Source: Betaproteobacteria bacterium
GTDB taxonomy: Bacteria; Pseudomonadota; Gammaproteobacteria; Burkholderiales; Usitatibacteraceae
Assembly (NCBI GenBank): GCA_016720925.1
Contig: JADKJR010000036.1
Coordinates: 1-64,000, forward strand
Length of the DNA stretch: 64,000 nucleotides
Direction of reading: 5' to 3'
Every line of letters begins with the position of its first letter. Position 1 is the stretch's first letter. Both the position numbers and the translations under genes were made by a program. Positions 19,371 to 30,755 of this stretch are shown here, in pieces. The notes under the pieces were generated by a model. The model was not told the DNA's origin. It worked only from the letters and a program-made list of their open reading frames with translations, and made no database searches.

Positions 19371-22300
19371 ATGAAAAGCCCCTCCTTGAACTCCCCATCG
19401 CGCCCCTTCATTCATCTGCGTTTGCACACCGAGTATTCGATCACCGATTCAATTGTTCGAATTGACGAAGCCGTCAACCGCGCACACGCGGAGCGCATGC
19501 CGGCGCTGGCGATTACCGACCTTGGCAATCTTTTCGGCGCGGTCAAATTTTTCAAGACGGCGAGCAGCCGCGGCATCCAGCCGATTATCGGCTGCGATGT
19601 GTGGATCGAAAATGAAAAAAATCGCGACCAGCCCTCGCGCGTGTTGCTGCTGTGCCGAAACCAGAGCGGCTATCTCAACCTTTGCCAGTTGCTGACGCGT
19701 GCCTATCGGGAAAATACCTGGCGAGGCCGGGCGGAGCTGAATCGAAAATGGCTCTCGCGTGATGCAGGCGCGATGTCGAGTGCCAATTCGACGGAGGGCC
19801 TGATCGCCTTGTCCGGGGCAGGGTTTGGCGATATCGGTCATGCGATCCTGCAGGGTGACCTGAAGCGGGCGAAATTACTCGCCGAAGCCTGGGCGGCCGA
19901 CTTTCCGGACGCGTTCTACATTGAGCTTCAGCGCGTGGGTGGCGATGGTCGCGTTCGCGCTGAAGCGCTGTTGAGCGCATCGCTGCGGCTGGCGGCCAAA
20001 CTCGACCTTCCCGTGGTCGCGACCCATCCGGTGCAATTCATGGCGGCCGATGATTTCAAGGCGCACGAAGCGCGCGTGTGCATCGCTCGCGGCGAAGTGC
20101 TCGGCGATAAACGTCGCTCCCGCGATTTTTCAGCCGATCAGTATTTCAAATCGAGCGAGGAGATGCGTGCGCAGTTCGCCGATATTCCTGAAGCACTTGA
20201 AAACGCCGTCGAAATTGCCAGGCGCTGTCATTTTGAATTCACGCTGGGCAAGCCACAGTTGCCAAATTTTCCGACGCCAAACGGGGAATCGATTGAAACC
20301 TACTTCTTCGATGCGGCGAAGGCCGGGCTGGAAAAGCGCCTCGCTTTCCTGTATCCGGATGTCACCGCGCGCGACGCGCAGCGCGCGCGTTACCTCGCCC
20401 GCCTTGAGTACGAACTCAAGATCATCGTTCACATGGGCTTCCCGGGATACTTCCTGATCGTGGCCGACTTCATTGGCTGGGCGAGGAACAATGGCGTGCC
20501 GGTCGGCCCGGGGCGCGGTTCAGGCGCCGGTTCGCTGGTCGCGTATTCGCTTGGCATTACCGATCTCGATCCCCTGCAGTACGACCTGATTTTTGAGCGT
20601 TTCCTGAATCCGGACCGGGTGTCGATGCCCGACTTTGATATCGATTTTTGCCAGGAAGGCCGTGACCGCGTCATCGACTATGTGAAGAAAAAATACGGCG
20701 CGGAGTCGGTCTCGCAGATCGCCACCTTTGGCACGATGGCGGCCAAAGCGGTGATTCGCGACGTGGGCCGCGTGCTCGGAATGGGCTACAACTATGTTGA
20801 CTCCATCGCCAAGCTGATTCCCAACCAGCTGGGCATCACGCTCGCGGACGCGATGAAGGCCGAGCCGCAATTCAATGAGAAGCGCAAGAGCGAAGAAGAA
20901 GTCGATGAACTGCTAACACTGGCCGTGAAACTGGAAGGCATTGCGCGCAATATCGGCATGCATGCAGGGGGCGTGCTCATCGCACCCGGACCGCTGACCG
21001 ATTTCACGCCGCTGTATGTGGCCGACGGGTCGGATTCGGTGATCTCGCAATACGACAAGGACGATGTCGAAGCCGTCGGCCTGGTCAAGTTTGACTTCCT
21101 GGGGCTGACCACGCTGACCATTCTCGAAGAAGCCGAACGCAACGTGCACGCGTTGAACGCCAACCCGGGCGATGATGTGTTCGATCTGGAAAAGGTTCCG
21201 CTGAACGATCCGAAGTCATTCGAGATTTTCACCCGAGGCAATACCGCCGCCATCTTCCAGTTTGAATCGAAGGGCATGCGCGACATGTTGATTCGCGCGC
21301 GGCCCGACCGGCTAGAAGACCTGATCGCGTTGAACGCGCTGTATCGCCCGGGCCCGATGGATTCGATTCCCGACTATTGCGATCGTAAGACCGGCAAGGC
21401 CAAGGTGGAATATCCCGATGCCAAGCTGGAAGCCATTCTCAAGCCGATTCTCGGTCCGACCTACGGCGTGATGGTGTATCAGGAGCAAGTGATGCAGATC
21501 GCGCGCGAATTGGCGGCTATTCACTCGGCGGTGCGGATTTGTTGCGGGCGCGATGGGCAAGAAGAAACCGAGAGATGGCCCAGCACCGGGCAATCTTTGG
21601 AGAAGGTGCGGCGAAGAACGATGTGTCGGCCGCCAATGCGAAGGCGCTCTACGATGCGATGGAGAAATTCGCGGGATACGGTTTCAATAAGTCCCACTCC
21701 GCCCCTTACGCCTACCTTGGCTATCTGACGGCCTACCTCAAGGCCAATCACGGTGCGGCGTTCATGGCCGCCAACTTGTCATGCGTGATGGATTTCACCG
21801 ACAAGGTGCAGCAGCTGTTTGAGGATACCAAGGCGAACAGGCTTACGGTCCTGCCACCGGATATCAACCGCGGCGCATACCGGTTTATGCCCATCGACCG
21901 CAATACCATCCAGTACGGCCTGGGCGCGGTGAAGGGTACCGGCCACGGTGCGATAGACAATATTGTCGCCACGCGCGCCGCCAATGGGCCGTTCAAGGAT
22001 TTGCTCGATTTCGTCAGACGCGTTGACCGGCACACCGTCAATCGTCGCGCCATGGAGGCACTGATCCGGGCCGGCGCATTCGACACCATCGAGCCCAACC
22101 GCGCGGCACTGCTGACGTCCCTGCCGCAGGCGATTGAACTCGCGGAAAAGGCTGAGCGCGACAAGCAGCAGGTGAGCCTGTTCGGGGAAGCCACGCACGA
22201 GGGCGGGCAGGTGCTGACGCTGGTCAACGTGGCGCCCTGGAGCGACCGGGAGCGCCTGAATCACGAAAAGCAATCGCTGGGTTTCTATCTGTCTGGCCAT

Positions 22301-23022
22301 CCCTTTACCAGCTACGCATCTGAAGTCCGTCAATTCGCCAAGACCGAACTGAAAGATATTCAGCCCAATACGGTGGTGTTGCTCGCGGGCATCTTGCATG
22401 AGCAGCGGGTGCGTAACGGCAAACGCGGCAAGATGTGCGTCATGTCACCTGGACGATGGCAGCGCGCATCGAGGTGCTGGCCTATGGCGAAGTCTTCGAC
22501 AAGCGCCGCTCGATGATCGTTGACGATCATCTGTTGATCGTGCGAGGCAAGGTTTCATACGACGATTTCTCCGGTGGCAACCGCGTGACCGCCGAGGATA
22601 TTTTTGATATCGATACGGCGCGCCGGCAATACGCGCGCAAGCTGGAACTGTTCATGAACGGTCAAGCCGACAGCGAGCGGCTGCGCCGCACCTTGTCGCC
22701 GCATCTGGCGCCGAACCAGCCCGATAGCTGCCCGGTGCTGATTCACTATAACAACGGCGACGCCGTGGTCGATGTGCCGCTACCCGAGCAATGGCGCGTG
22801 CGCATTTCCGAGCCGCTCATTCAGTCACTGCACGACTGGCTCACCGAGCCAAACGTGGTGGTGCTCTACGATGCCTCCGCGGCCATTCCCACGCAGCAGG
22901 TACGGGGCTACGGCAACTACGGCGGTGGCGGGTATCAGAGTTCCAGGGTGGGGATTACTGAGCCCCAGCCTCTTCAAAAAATCGGGCGAATAGTTGGATC
23001 CGCGCCAATTGTGAAATATTGA
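19371..23022 (+). CDS. dnaE: DNA polymerase III alpha subunit, frameshifted
   Basis: Replicative polymerase. PHP domain begins FIHLRLHTEYSITDS; polymerase palm has PGRGSGAGSLVAYSLGI and the catalytic MPDFDIDFCQEGRDR; finger and tau-binding regions follow (NKSHSAPYAYLGYLTAYLKA, GLGAVKGTGHGAI). Indels near 21510-21575 (around YSLGGADLLR) and near 22430 split it into three frames; repaired length is about 1,210 residues. The start at 19371 (MKSPS) fits family N-termini better than ATG 19335. The last ~45 codons after VVVLYDA (Gly/Tyr-rich) are unusual and may reflect another indel past the natural end. Confidence 0.93.
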
Positions 23023-23098
23023 AAACTGTGTGGTAATCGCTTGGAGCCCTTCGCGGGGGTGTTCGACAATTTGCGAACACTTTAAACACACCGCGACC

Positions 23099-23299
23099 AT
23101 GAAAACCACCGACAAAAATCTTGAAGACAAAGTTGAGGCACTGGATTCCCTGCTCGCCGACCCGCGGCCCGATGACTGTAACTGGTTCGACCAGTTGCTG
23201 GTCGCACTTGAGGAAGTCGCGGAGTATTCGCTAAATCCCGGTGTTCCTGTCAGGGCATTGTCGCGGACCTTGCGCGCGCTCCCGCAAACCAGCTTTTGA
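23099..23299 (+). CDS. Small acidic protein, unknown
   Basis: 66 residues from ATG 23099: MKTTDKNLEDKVEALDSLLA, then WFDQLLVALEEVAEYSLN. Acidic, predicted helical, no membrane segment. It lies alone between dnaE and a repeat. No family recognised; it could be chance, but codon use is like that of its neighbours. Confidence 0.35.
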   Translation: MKTTDKNLEDKVEALDSLLADPRPDDCNWFDQLLVALEEVAEYSLNPGVPVRALSRTLRALPQTSF

Positions 23300-23390
23300 T
23301 ACGCCTTTCCAGCACGCTATCGCAGGGTTGCACGCGCGGCAAGTGACGGGCGCTTGCTGACTGATGGACAGGTCAACAGAGCACAAAAGA

Positions 23391-23455
23391 ACGTATAACG
23401 CCATTTTACGGGGATTGCAGGCCAAAAAAGCTCGGAGAGCCGCGCCAGTGCTGGT
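23391..23455 (+). repeat. Dispersed ~60-bp palindromic repeat, copy 3
   Basis: ACGCCATTTTACGGGG at the left, GGCCAAAAAAGCTCGG in the middle and CCGCGCCAGTGCT at the right align with the other copies. It lies between the small acidic ORF and the end of the beta-helix gene. Confidence 0.65.
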
Positions 23456-23518
23456 GTTTTAGATCCGGATCAGGTTGCTTACGCATGCGGTGCGTGCAGG
23501 CCGACGAAGGGATCCCCC

Positions 23519-26500
23519 CTACGGCATGACCCATCCCGACCGTGCTTTCACCGCGGAAATATCCACGGGGCTGATCGTGCCGGTTGCATTCAAATCTAAT
23601 CGGAAATTCGTGGCCGTAGTCGGCTGTCCAAGATTTGCCTTGATCGCACTGATGTCGGCCGCATTGACTGAACCCGTGCTATTCACGTCGCCCACCAGGA
23701 AGCCCATCGATACCGGCGGCGCACTGGTGCCGCCGTTGACACCGGTAAGCAATACCGTGACGCGCTGGTTGTCGGGCACGCCGGTCAGCGTGATCGCGAC
23801 TTCGGTGGTGACGCCTGAGAGCGAGGCGGTGGCCACACCGACGGGCGAAGCATTCGGGCCAATCACGGTTGCGCTGCCGTGGTCCGAAATGGTGGTATCG
23901 AACTCGAACACGATTTGATGTCCGACGCTGCCGATACGCGGTTCCACGGTGACCGCTTCATGGATCAACCTGCTCTTGTCGATGTCCAGGTTGAATGGCC
24001 CCACGTTGCCGTGCGTCTTGCGCGACACCACCTTGATCAACGCCGGTGGCGCCTGCGTCGTGACACTGAACGTTGCCGACACGCCGCCGATGGTGAGTAC
24101 GGCGCTGGTTTGCGTGGAGTAGCTTGCCGAGGCCGTCTGCCGGACGCGCACCTGATCATTGGCATTCACGCTCGCGGGAAGCGTGGGCGAATACGCGGAC
24201 CAATTCGCGCCGCCATCAGTGGAGACCGCGTACTCGCCACCGGTGATCGAGATTGATGTCGCGTTGCTGATTCCTTTAACTGTGATGGCGTTTGATGCCA
24301 CGACCGAGCCCACGGCCACGCCGGTCTGCGCGATGAATGTGAACGGGTCTGGCACCAGTCCTGAGGCGGACGCAATCTCGGCGGCCAAAAGTGGCCGATC
24401 ATACAGCCGGATTTCGTCCAGCAAGCCACCGAACAGCTGGCCGCCGCAACTGGGTTCGCCGCCGAAACGCAGCGAAACAGGCGCCGGGTCGACTGCCATT
24501 GCATGACTCGTCACCGGCAGGCCGTTGATGTACATCGTGGCATCGGTTCCGTCAAAGCTGATGGCGATGAAAGTCCAGACGTTGAGCGGCAACTTGTCCG
24601 CGGTGGTGACGACACCGCTGCTGAAGCCACCGGTGCTGGAGAAGGCGAACCAATCACCTTCTTCATACCATTGCAGTTGATAGTGCGCCTGCGCACCGCA
24701 ACCGGCGCGCTTGGCGAAAATGATCTGCGATGTATTGGTGCTGGTGCGCTTGACCCACAGCGAAATGCTCATCGGCTGGCTGGGATTGAAATTGATACTG
24801 TCGCTATTGGGCACATCGACATAATCATCCACCGCGTCGAAGCTGAAGGCTTGTCCGACCAATCCGGCCGCATAGGTTGCGCCATTTATCGCCGTGCCAT
24901 GATTGCTGCCGATGCTGTCCAGGGCGTTGCCCTCGCCACGCCACATGGAAATCAGGCCAGTCGATGCCTGCACCGCGGAACTGGTCAATACGTTGCCGTA
25001 GTCAACATTGGGGCTGACACCATTGACGGCATTCAACGTTGGCCCGGCGGGCGTGCCCCACCAGTTGTAACGTGCGTTCAGCATACTCGGCGTGATTGCG
25101 TTCACGACCGCCAGCGTCGTATTGCCGAGGAAATCGTTGCCCAGGCCCGGCGCGCCGCCGACGATGGGGTTCGATCCGCTATCGGCGTAGACACCGTATG
25201 GGTTGTTGGAGATGGTGTTGCGGGTGATGGTAGGCGTCGCATTACCCGCCGCCAGATAGATTCCGTAGGCCGCGTTGGCATGGATGGTATTGCCGGTGAT
25301 GTTCGCGCTGCTGTTGTATATCTGAATGCCGGGACCCAGATTGTTCTGGATGATGTTGCCGGTGAACAAAGTATTGCCGGTGGTGTTGTCGAAGAGGATG
25401 CCGTTGACGTTGTGGTCCTGGATCATGTTGTCGCGCACGGTGACGTTGCCGGTGGCACCGTTGATCCAGATGCCCTTTGTAGCACTGGTTTCCAATAGCG
25501 AGTTGGTGATGTTGCAAGTTCCCGAACCGGTCTTGAAAATCGATCCCATTCCTGTCCATTGTGCCGAGCCATTCAGGTATGCGCCCGCGTACCGGATGAC
25601 GGCATGATCGATAAACGCGTTGCCTCCATCTGTCAGATACAAGGTGACCCAGTTGCCTTTGGCCGGCAGCGTCGCGCTGCCATCGCGGTTCGAATCCCCG
25701 CCGACCGAATCATCGGCAAGGCTGGTGAAATAGACGGGCTGCGCGGCCGTTCCCGTCACATTCAATGTGCCGTAGACGTAGATGTACCCGCTGAGCTTGA
25801 TGACGCGGCCCGCCGGAATGGTCAGCGTGACGCCGGCATCGACATTGATCAGGGCAACTGTGTAGGTGCGGTTATTCGCCCAACTCATTGAGTGCGATAC
25901 GCTGCCCCCGGCAACGAAAATCGGCCCGGAAAAGACATTGTCGTCGTCAACAGTCATCTGCGAACTGTTGGCGTCAACGCCGATCGGTCCTGCTGTGTTG
26001 CCGTCAAGCACATTGGCGGATACCGCCGCCGGTGTCGCAAGACCGTGGACATACATAGTCCGTAACTGGTGTTTGCGCTCACGGTGTTGCCGGTGATTGA
26101 CGGGCTGCTGTTGTAGACCTGGATACCGGATTCGGTGTTGTTCCGGATAGCGTTCCCGGAGAAAGACATCGTCGCGCTTGATCCTTCGACGACGATGCCG
26201 TTCACGGCATGCCCGCGGATAATCGAGTTGGCAATCGTCACGCTTCCGGTCGCGTTACTGATCCAGACGCCCTTGGTTGCGCTCGTTTCCACCGTGCAGT
26301 TGTTGATGCTGAGTGGTCCCGAGCCGCTTTTGTAGATCGAGCCCATGCCATTCCAGATCGCGGAGCCCGTGAAATACGCGCCCGCGTAGCGGATCACGGC
26401 GTGGTCCAGCGCGGCGCTACCGCCATCATTGACAAGGATCCCCACCCATTGCCCTGCCGCCGGGGTCGTGGCGCTGCCATCGCCATTGGAATCGCCGCCG

Positions 26501-27572
26501 ACGCTATCGTCGCGTATGGTTGTAAAAGTGATTGGCGAGCCCTCGGTACCCACGGCGTTCAACGATCCGCTGACCGACAGATACGTGGCGTACGTGTAGC
26601 TGTCAGCAAACTTTACGACGGTGCCGGGTTCGATGGTCAGGGTGGCACCCGAGGCGACGCCAAAGTCGCCGGTGATCGCGTAGGGACGATGGTTCGCCCA
26701 TGTCAGTGACCGCGTGATGGAGCCGCTGGCGACCTTGATCGGCCCGGCGAAAACATTGTCATCCGCCACGGGCGTGTCGGAACTATTCGGCATCACGATG
26801 AGGGCGCCAGCGGTATTACCGCTGAGGGTATTGCCGGTGATGTTTGGGCGGCCGCTGTTTACGAGAATGCCGGCACCGGTGTTGTCAACGATCGTGTTAC
26901 CCGCCAGCGCGATGTTCGCCGCCGGGCTTTCGACCAAAATGCCGTTAGTGGCGTGATTGCGGATGGTGGAATTGGCGATGGTTACGTTCCCGGTCGCATC
27001 ACTGATCCAGATTCCTCGGGTGGAGCTCGCTTCCAGGATGGAGTTGCTGACGGTGAGTGTGCCCGCGCCCGTCTTGTGGATCGCGCCCATGCCGGTGTAT
27101 TGTGCCGAGCCGGTCAAGTATGCCCCCGCGTAGCGAATCGTTGCGTGATCCAGCGTGACGTTACCGCCGTCTTGGATGACGATGCCGACCCATAGTCCTG
27201 CGGCAGGTGTGGTGGCGCTGCCATCGCCATTGGAGTCGCCACCGACGCTATCGTCCCGCACGGTGGTGAAGGTGATGGGCGAGCCGCTGGTTCCTTGAGC
27301 GTTGAGCGTGCCGTTGACGAGGAAATAAGTGGCATAAACATAGTTGTCTGCGAACTTCACCACCGTGCCGGGCTCGATGGTCAGCGTGGCGCCCGCCGCG
27401 ACACTGAAGTCGCCCACGACATGGTAAGGGCTCGCGTCAACTGTCCAGATCGTGTTGGTGGAAATTGTTCCGCTCACGGGGTAAATGCCGCGGCAGCGTA
27501 TACCCACAACAGACAGACGCCGAAGACGCCGCAGCGCAGTGCTGCGGACATTCGTGCAAAGTGTCGCTTCAT
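23519..27572 (-). CDS. Secreted triple-module beta-helix protein with LamG and dockerin-like domains, two frameshifts
   Basis: Large extracellular protein of about 1,350 residues. The start at 27572, behind AGGTGAAAGG, gives MKRHFARMSAALRCGVFGVC, a signal peptide; an indel near 27490 joins it to VSGTISTNTIWTVDASPY. Three consecutive modules of roughly 250 residues follow, each with a GATLTIEPGTVVKFAD-like cap, RDDSVGGDSNGDGSAT, LDHAVIRYAGAY and a parallel beta-helix of NITGNT-type turns; an indel near 26050 breaks module three's start. Next comes a LamG/concanavalin-like domain (SFDAVDDYVDVPN ... LDEIRLYDRPL), an Ig-like/fibronectin-like region, and a C-terminal dockerin-like pair (GDVNSTGSVNAADISAIKAN and LDLNATGTISPVDISAVKA). 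Suggests surface polysaccharide binding or degradation, but no catalytic residues were identified. Confidence 0.8.
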
Positions 27573-27777
27573 AAAACGACCTTTCACCTGATCAGATCAA
27601 ACCGGTGCCGGCCGACGTCACCCGTTACGGCTCCTCCGCCGTTGAAATGGTTTTTGTAATGTCGAGCTTAGGCTGATGGCCGGAGGAAACGTTGACAAAA
27701 ATCAGATGAGGTGTCGATTGGTGGCCGTTCAATCGCGTATCCTGCGAATTGCTCAAGCGCTGCAGTAAACAAGTTAT

Positions 27778-27843
27778 CGCGGATCGCCAGCTGACGCGCA
27801 TTTCGAGACCAAAGCACCCGGAACGCCTCGCCAGTGCTAGAGT
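27778..27843 (+). repeat. Dispersed ~60-bp palindromic repeat, copy 4
   Basis: CGCGGATCGCCA at the left and CGCCTCGCCAGTGCTAGAG at the right match copies at 33.2, 40.9 and 59.0 kb. It lies between the beta-helix gene and the PLP enzyme gene. Confidence 0.65.
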
Positions 27844-27889
27844 TTGCCCAACTTATCTCGCATGATTGAATTGAGAAGGCAGCCCCTCC

Positions 27890-29029
27890 ATGACCGACCG
27901 CAAAATGTCCGAACTCGAAACCCCGGCATTGCTGCTTGAACAGGGCCGCATGAAGAACAACATCGCGCGTATGCGCGAGCGAATCACCCGCCTGAAGGTT
28001 GGTTTTCGCCCGCATGTCAAAACCGCGAAATGCCTTGAAGTCGCGCTCGCAATGTCGGGGGGTACGCCGGGGCCGATCACGGTATCCACGTTGCACGAAG
28101 CGGACTATTTCGCCGATCGCGGCTTCACCGATATTCTCTATGCCGTCGGCATTACGCCAAACAAAATGGGCCATGTGGCGGCGCTATTGAAACGTGGCGC
28201 AAAACTGACAGTCATTCTCGACAGCATTGAGGCTGCCGTGGCGCTGGCGCAGGCGGCCGCCGCCCTGCCGATGCCGCTCAGCGTATTGATTGAAATTGAT
28301 TGCGATGGACATCGCGCAGGCATATTGCCGGAGAGTCCCGATTTGCTGGCGGTGGCACAAATGCTGGCGGCGGGCGGCGTTACCGTCGCCGGCGTGATGA
28401 CCCACGCCGGCGGCTCGTACGATTGCCGAGGCGATACCGCGCTACGAGCCATGGCCGAACAGGAACGTGCGCGCACGCTGCGCGCCGCCGAGCGATTGCG
28501 GCAGGCAGGCCACGCCGCCCCCGTGGTCAGCGTCGGCTCGACCCCCACCGCCCTGTTTGCGCAGGACCTCACCGGCGTGACCGAAGTGCGCGCGGGGGTG
28601 TTCGTGTTTTTCGATCTGGTGATGGCGGGACTCGGTGTGTGCCGAGTCGATGACATCGCGCTATCGGTCCTCTCCACCGTGATTGGCCATCAACGCGAGA
28701 AAGGCTGGACGATTGTCGATGCCGGCTGGATGGCCATGTCGCGTGACCGCGGCACCGCCGCGCAGACGGTCGATCAGGGCTTCGGCCTGGTGTGCGATGT
28801 AAACGGCAAGGCGATGCCCGATTACATCATGGTCTCGGCCAATCAGGAGCATGGCATCATCGCGCATCGTCACGGCACCAATGGAACAGCGCTTGATCTG
28901 CCATTGGGGGCGCTGCTGCGGATTCTACCCAATCACGCCTGCGCAACAGCTGCGCAGCACGCGCGCTATCACGTGGTCGACGGCACGCCAGCAGTGACAG
29001 CGGTGTGGGAGCGGATCAGCGGGTGGTAG
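27890..29029 (+). CDS. DSD1 family PLP-dependent enzyme (D-threonine aldolase-like)
   Basis: 379 residues, intact. Alanine-racemase-type barrel with PLP Lys in FRPHVKTAKCLEVA, substrate-side EIDCDGHRAGI, phosphate-binding VVSVGSTPT, and a C-terminal domain whose LPNHACATA supplies the His and Cys that bind the divalent metal in D-threonine aldolase and D-serine dehydratase relatives. QEHGIIAHR is also typical. Likely cleaves or dehydrates a D-hydroxyamino acid. Converges with the zinc permease gene, ends 22 bp apart. Confidence 0.88.
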   Translation: MTDRKMSELETPALLLEQGRMKNNIARMRERITRLKVGFRPHVKTAKCLEVALAMSGGTPGPITVSTLHEADYFADRGFTDILYAVGITPNKMGHVAALLKRGAKLTVILDSIEAAVALAQAAAALPMPLSVLIEIDCDGHRAGILPESPDLLAVAQMLAAGGVTVAGVMTHAGGSYDCRGDTALRAMAEQERARTLRAAERLRQAGHAAPVVSVGSTPTALFAQDLTGVTEVRAGVFVFFDLVMAGLGVCRVDDIALSVLSTVIGHQREKGWTIVDAGWMAMSRDRGTAAQTVDQGFGLVCDVNGKAMPDYIMVSANQEHGIIAHRHGTNGTALDLPLGALLRILPNHACATAAQHARYHVVDGTPAVTAVWERISGW

Positions 29030-29051
29030 GCGTGGGAAGCGTAGAGGGTTT

Positions 29052-29832
29052 CTACATTGTCGCAATTGCTTCGGGCGGTTTCACCCGCTGACGCGCCGCG
29101 TAAACCGCAACAGCGACGACCGCCATGCTCCAGACGATAACCGCGCCCGACGGCAGGTCAAACAGTGAAGACAGCACCAATCCCGACGCATAACCGGCGG
29201 CCGACGTCGCATAGGCGGCGATGAGCCTTCGCGACAGGAATTTGCGTGTTGCCAGTGCAGGAATGATGAGCCCGGCAAACACCAGATAGACGCCGACCAG
29301 TTGCACGGAAATCGTCACCGTGCACGCAAACAACACGTAGAATCCGGCGCGCCCCAGGCGATCCCCTGAAACCAAACCACAGCGCCAGGATGACGGCATA
29401 AGCCAGCAACACCGGCAGCAGCGAATTCAGGTTGACCCAGAGAATCTGCCCGACCAGCAGATCCTTGAGGTGTTCGCCGCCGTGGGGATTACCCGCGAGC
29501 AGCAGCAGCGCGGCACTCGCCGCCAGCACGAACGACACGCCGATCGTCGCCTCCTGCACGTCCGGCCAGCGCTTTTCGGCCCAGGTAAGTACGATGGCGC
29601 CGATAACGGCTGCGGACATGGCCACTCCCTGCGCCGCCCAGCCCTGCGGTTCCCAGCCGAACATATCCGCCAGCATGATGCCGAGGCCGGCGATTTGCGC
29701 GATCGCCAGGTCGATGAAAACTATCCCGCGCTGTAGCACCTGAATGCCCAGCGGCACATGGGTGGCGGTGACCAGTAATCCAGCCAGAAAGGCCGGAATC
29801 AGGATGCTGAATTCGAGCGCCGAGAGATTCAT
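29052..29832 (-). CDS. Metal ABC transporter permease, ZnuB-like, one frameshift
   Basis: Inner-membrane permease of the ABC-3 (Zn/Mn) family. MNLSALEFSILIPAFLAGLL, IDLAIAQIAGLGIMLADMFG (family core), then after an indel near 29365 LVGVYLVFAGLIIPALATRK. Seven to eight hydrophobic helices, about 259 residues. Its start overlaps the upstream ZnuA-like stop by 4 bp. No ATPase gene follows. Confidence 0.82.
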
Positions 29833-30746
29833 TTCAATGCGGCCAGCAGGCGTTGAATGGAATCGTCAAACAGCCAGAACAAATCCTTGGCCTGTTCGTT
29901 TCCACCCACCGTATACGGCAGCGTCACCGTGGGAAGCTTTGCCCGCTCGGATAACCATGTGGCCGCCTTGGGGTCGGAATAGGCAGAACGCAGGATCATC
30001 TTCGCTGGTTCGCGTTGCAGTTTAGCGAGCATTTCGGACAAATGGCCGGTGGTTGGCGGGACGCCGGGCTTCGGTTCCAGACTGGCGATATCGCGCATGC
30101 CCAGCCAACGCAGCAGGTAAGACAGATCCTTGTGATAGACGACAACGGCAACGCCCTTGAGCGGCGCCACCTGTGCTTCCCATTTCTGCATGGACTCGCG
30201 CCATTTTTTCTGGAACGCCGTTGCGCGGGATTTGTAGGTTTCAGCGTTGGCGGCATCGAGTTGCATGAGGCGCGCGGTAATGGCCTCGCCCACCTTGGCG
30301 ATGTTCTGCGGGTCGAGATGGATATGCGGATTGCCGGCGGGATGCACATCACCTTGCGAGCGATCCAGCAATTGCGGCACTTCCATTTTGTTCACCGAGG
30401 CCGCGGCTTCCAGATAGCCCGGTTGCCCCGGTTGAATTTGCCGGTTGCCCGATTGTGATAACAGTAGCGGCAGCCAGCCGATTTCCAGCTCCGCGCCGGT
30501 GCAGACCAGCAGGTCGGCATTGCGCGCGCGGGCGATGAGACTGGGGCGCGCCTCGACGTGATGCACATCCTGCAATGCGGTGGTGGCTGAAGTGACTTTG
30601 ACTTTGTCGCCGCCCAACTCCAGTGCGAGTGCGGCCCACTCGGGTTCACAGGTGAATACATTCAGCGTCGCGGCCGCCGGTAGCGCGGTTGCACTCAGCA
30701 TTGCGGCAAATACTGCAGGAAACATATTTCGAAAATTGATGTTCAT
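29829..30746 (-). CDS. Periplasmic zinc-binding protein, ZnuA-like
   Basis: 305 residues, intact. Signal peptide MFPAVFAAMLSATALPAAA; cluster A-I solute-binding fold with metal His candidates in TALQDVHHVEARPS, GNPHIHLDP and PTTGHLSEM, and a late Asp in SAYSDPKA. The His-rich loop of classical ZnuA is absent. Lies 9 bp after the outer-membrane protein gene and overlaps the permease, so a single transcript is expected. Zinc is the likeliest ligand; manganese cannot be excluded. Confidence 0.85.
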   Translation of the reverse strand: MNINFRNMFPAVFAAMLSATALPAAATLNVFTCEPEWAALALELGGDKVKVTSATTALQDVHHVEARPSLIARARNADLLVCTGAELEIGWLPLLLSQSGNRQIQPGQPGYLEAAASVNKMEVPQLLDRSQGDVHPAGNPHIHLDPQNIAKVGEAITARLMQLDAANAETYKSRATAFQKKWRESMQKWEAQVAPLKGVAVVVYHKDLSYLLRWLGMRDIASLEPKPGVPPTTGHLSEMLAKLQREPAKMILRSAYSDPKAATWLSERAKLPTVTLPYTVGGNEQAKDLFWLFDDSIQRLLAALK

Positions 30747-30755
30747 GAGCGGGCC

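Noticed and set aside
24503..25498. 331-codon plus-strand frame inside the beta-helix gene
   Set aside because: It is a shadow of repeated beta-helix codons, His/Asp/Val-rich with no family or ribosome-binding site.
27582..27597. CTGATCAGATCAA upstream of the beta-helix gene as an FNR box
   Set aside because: The half-sites are three rather than four bases apart and the first has a mismatch.
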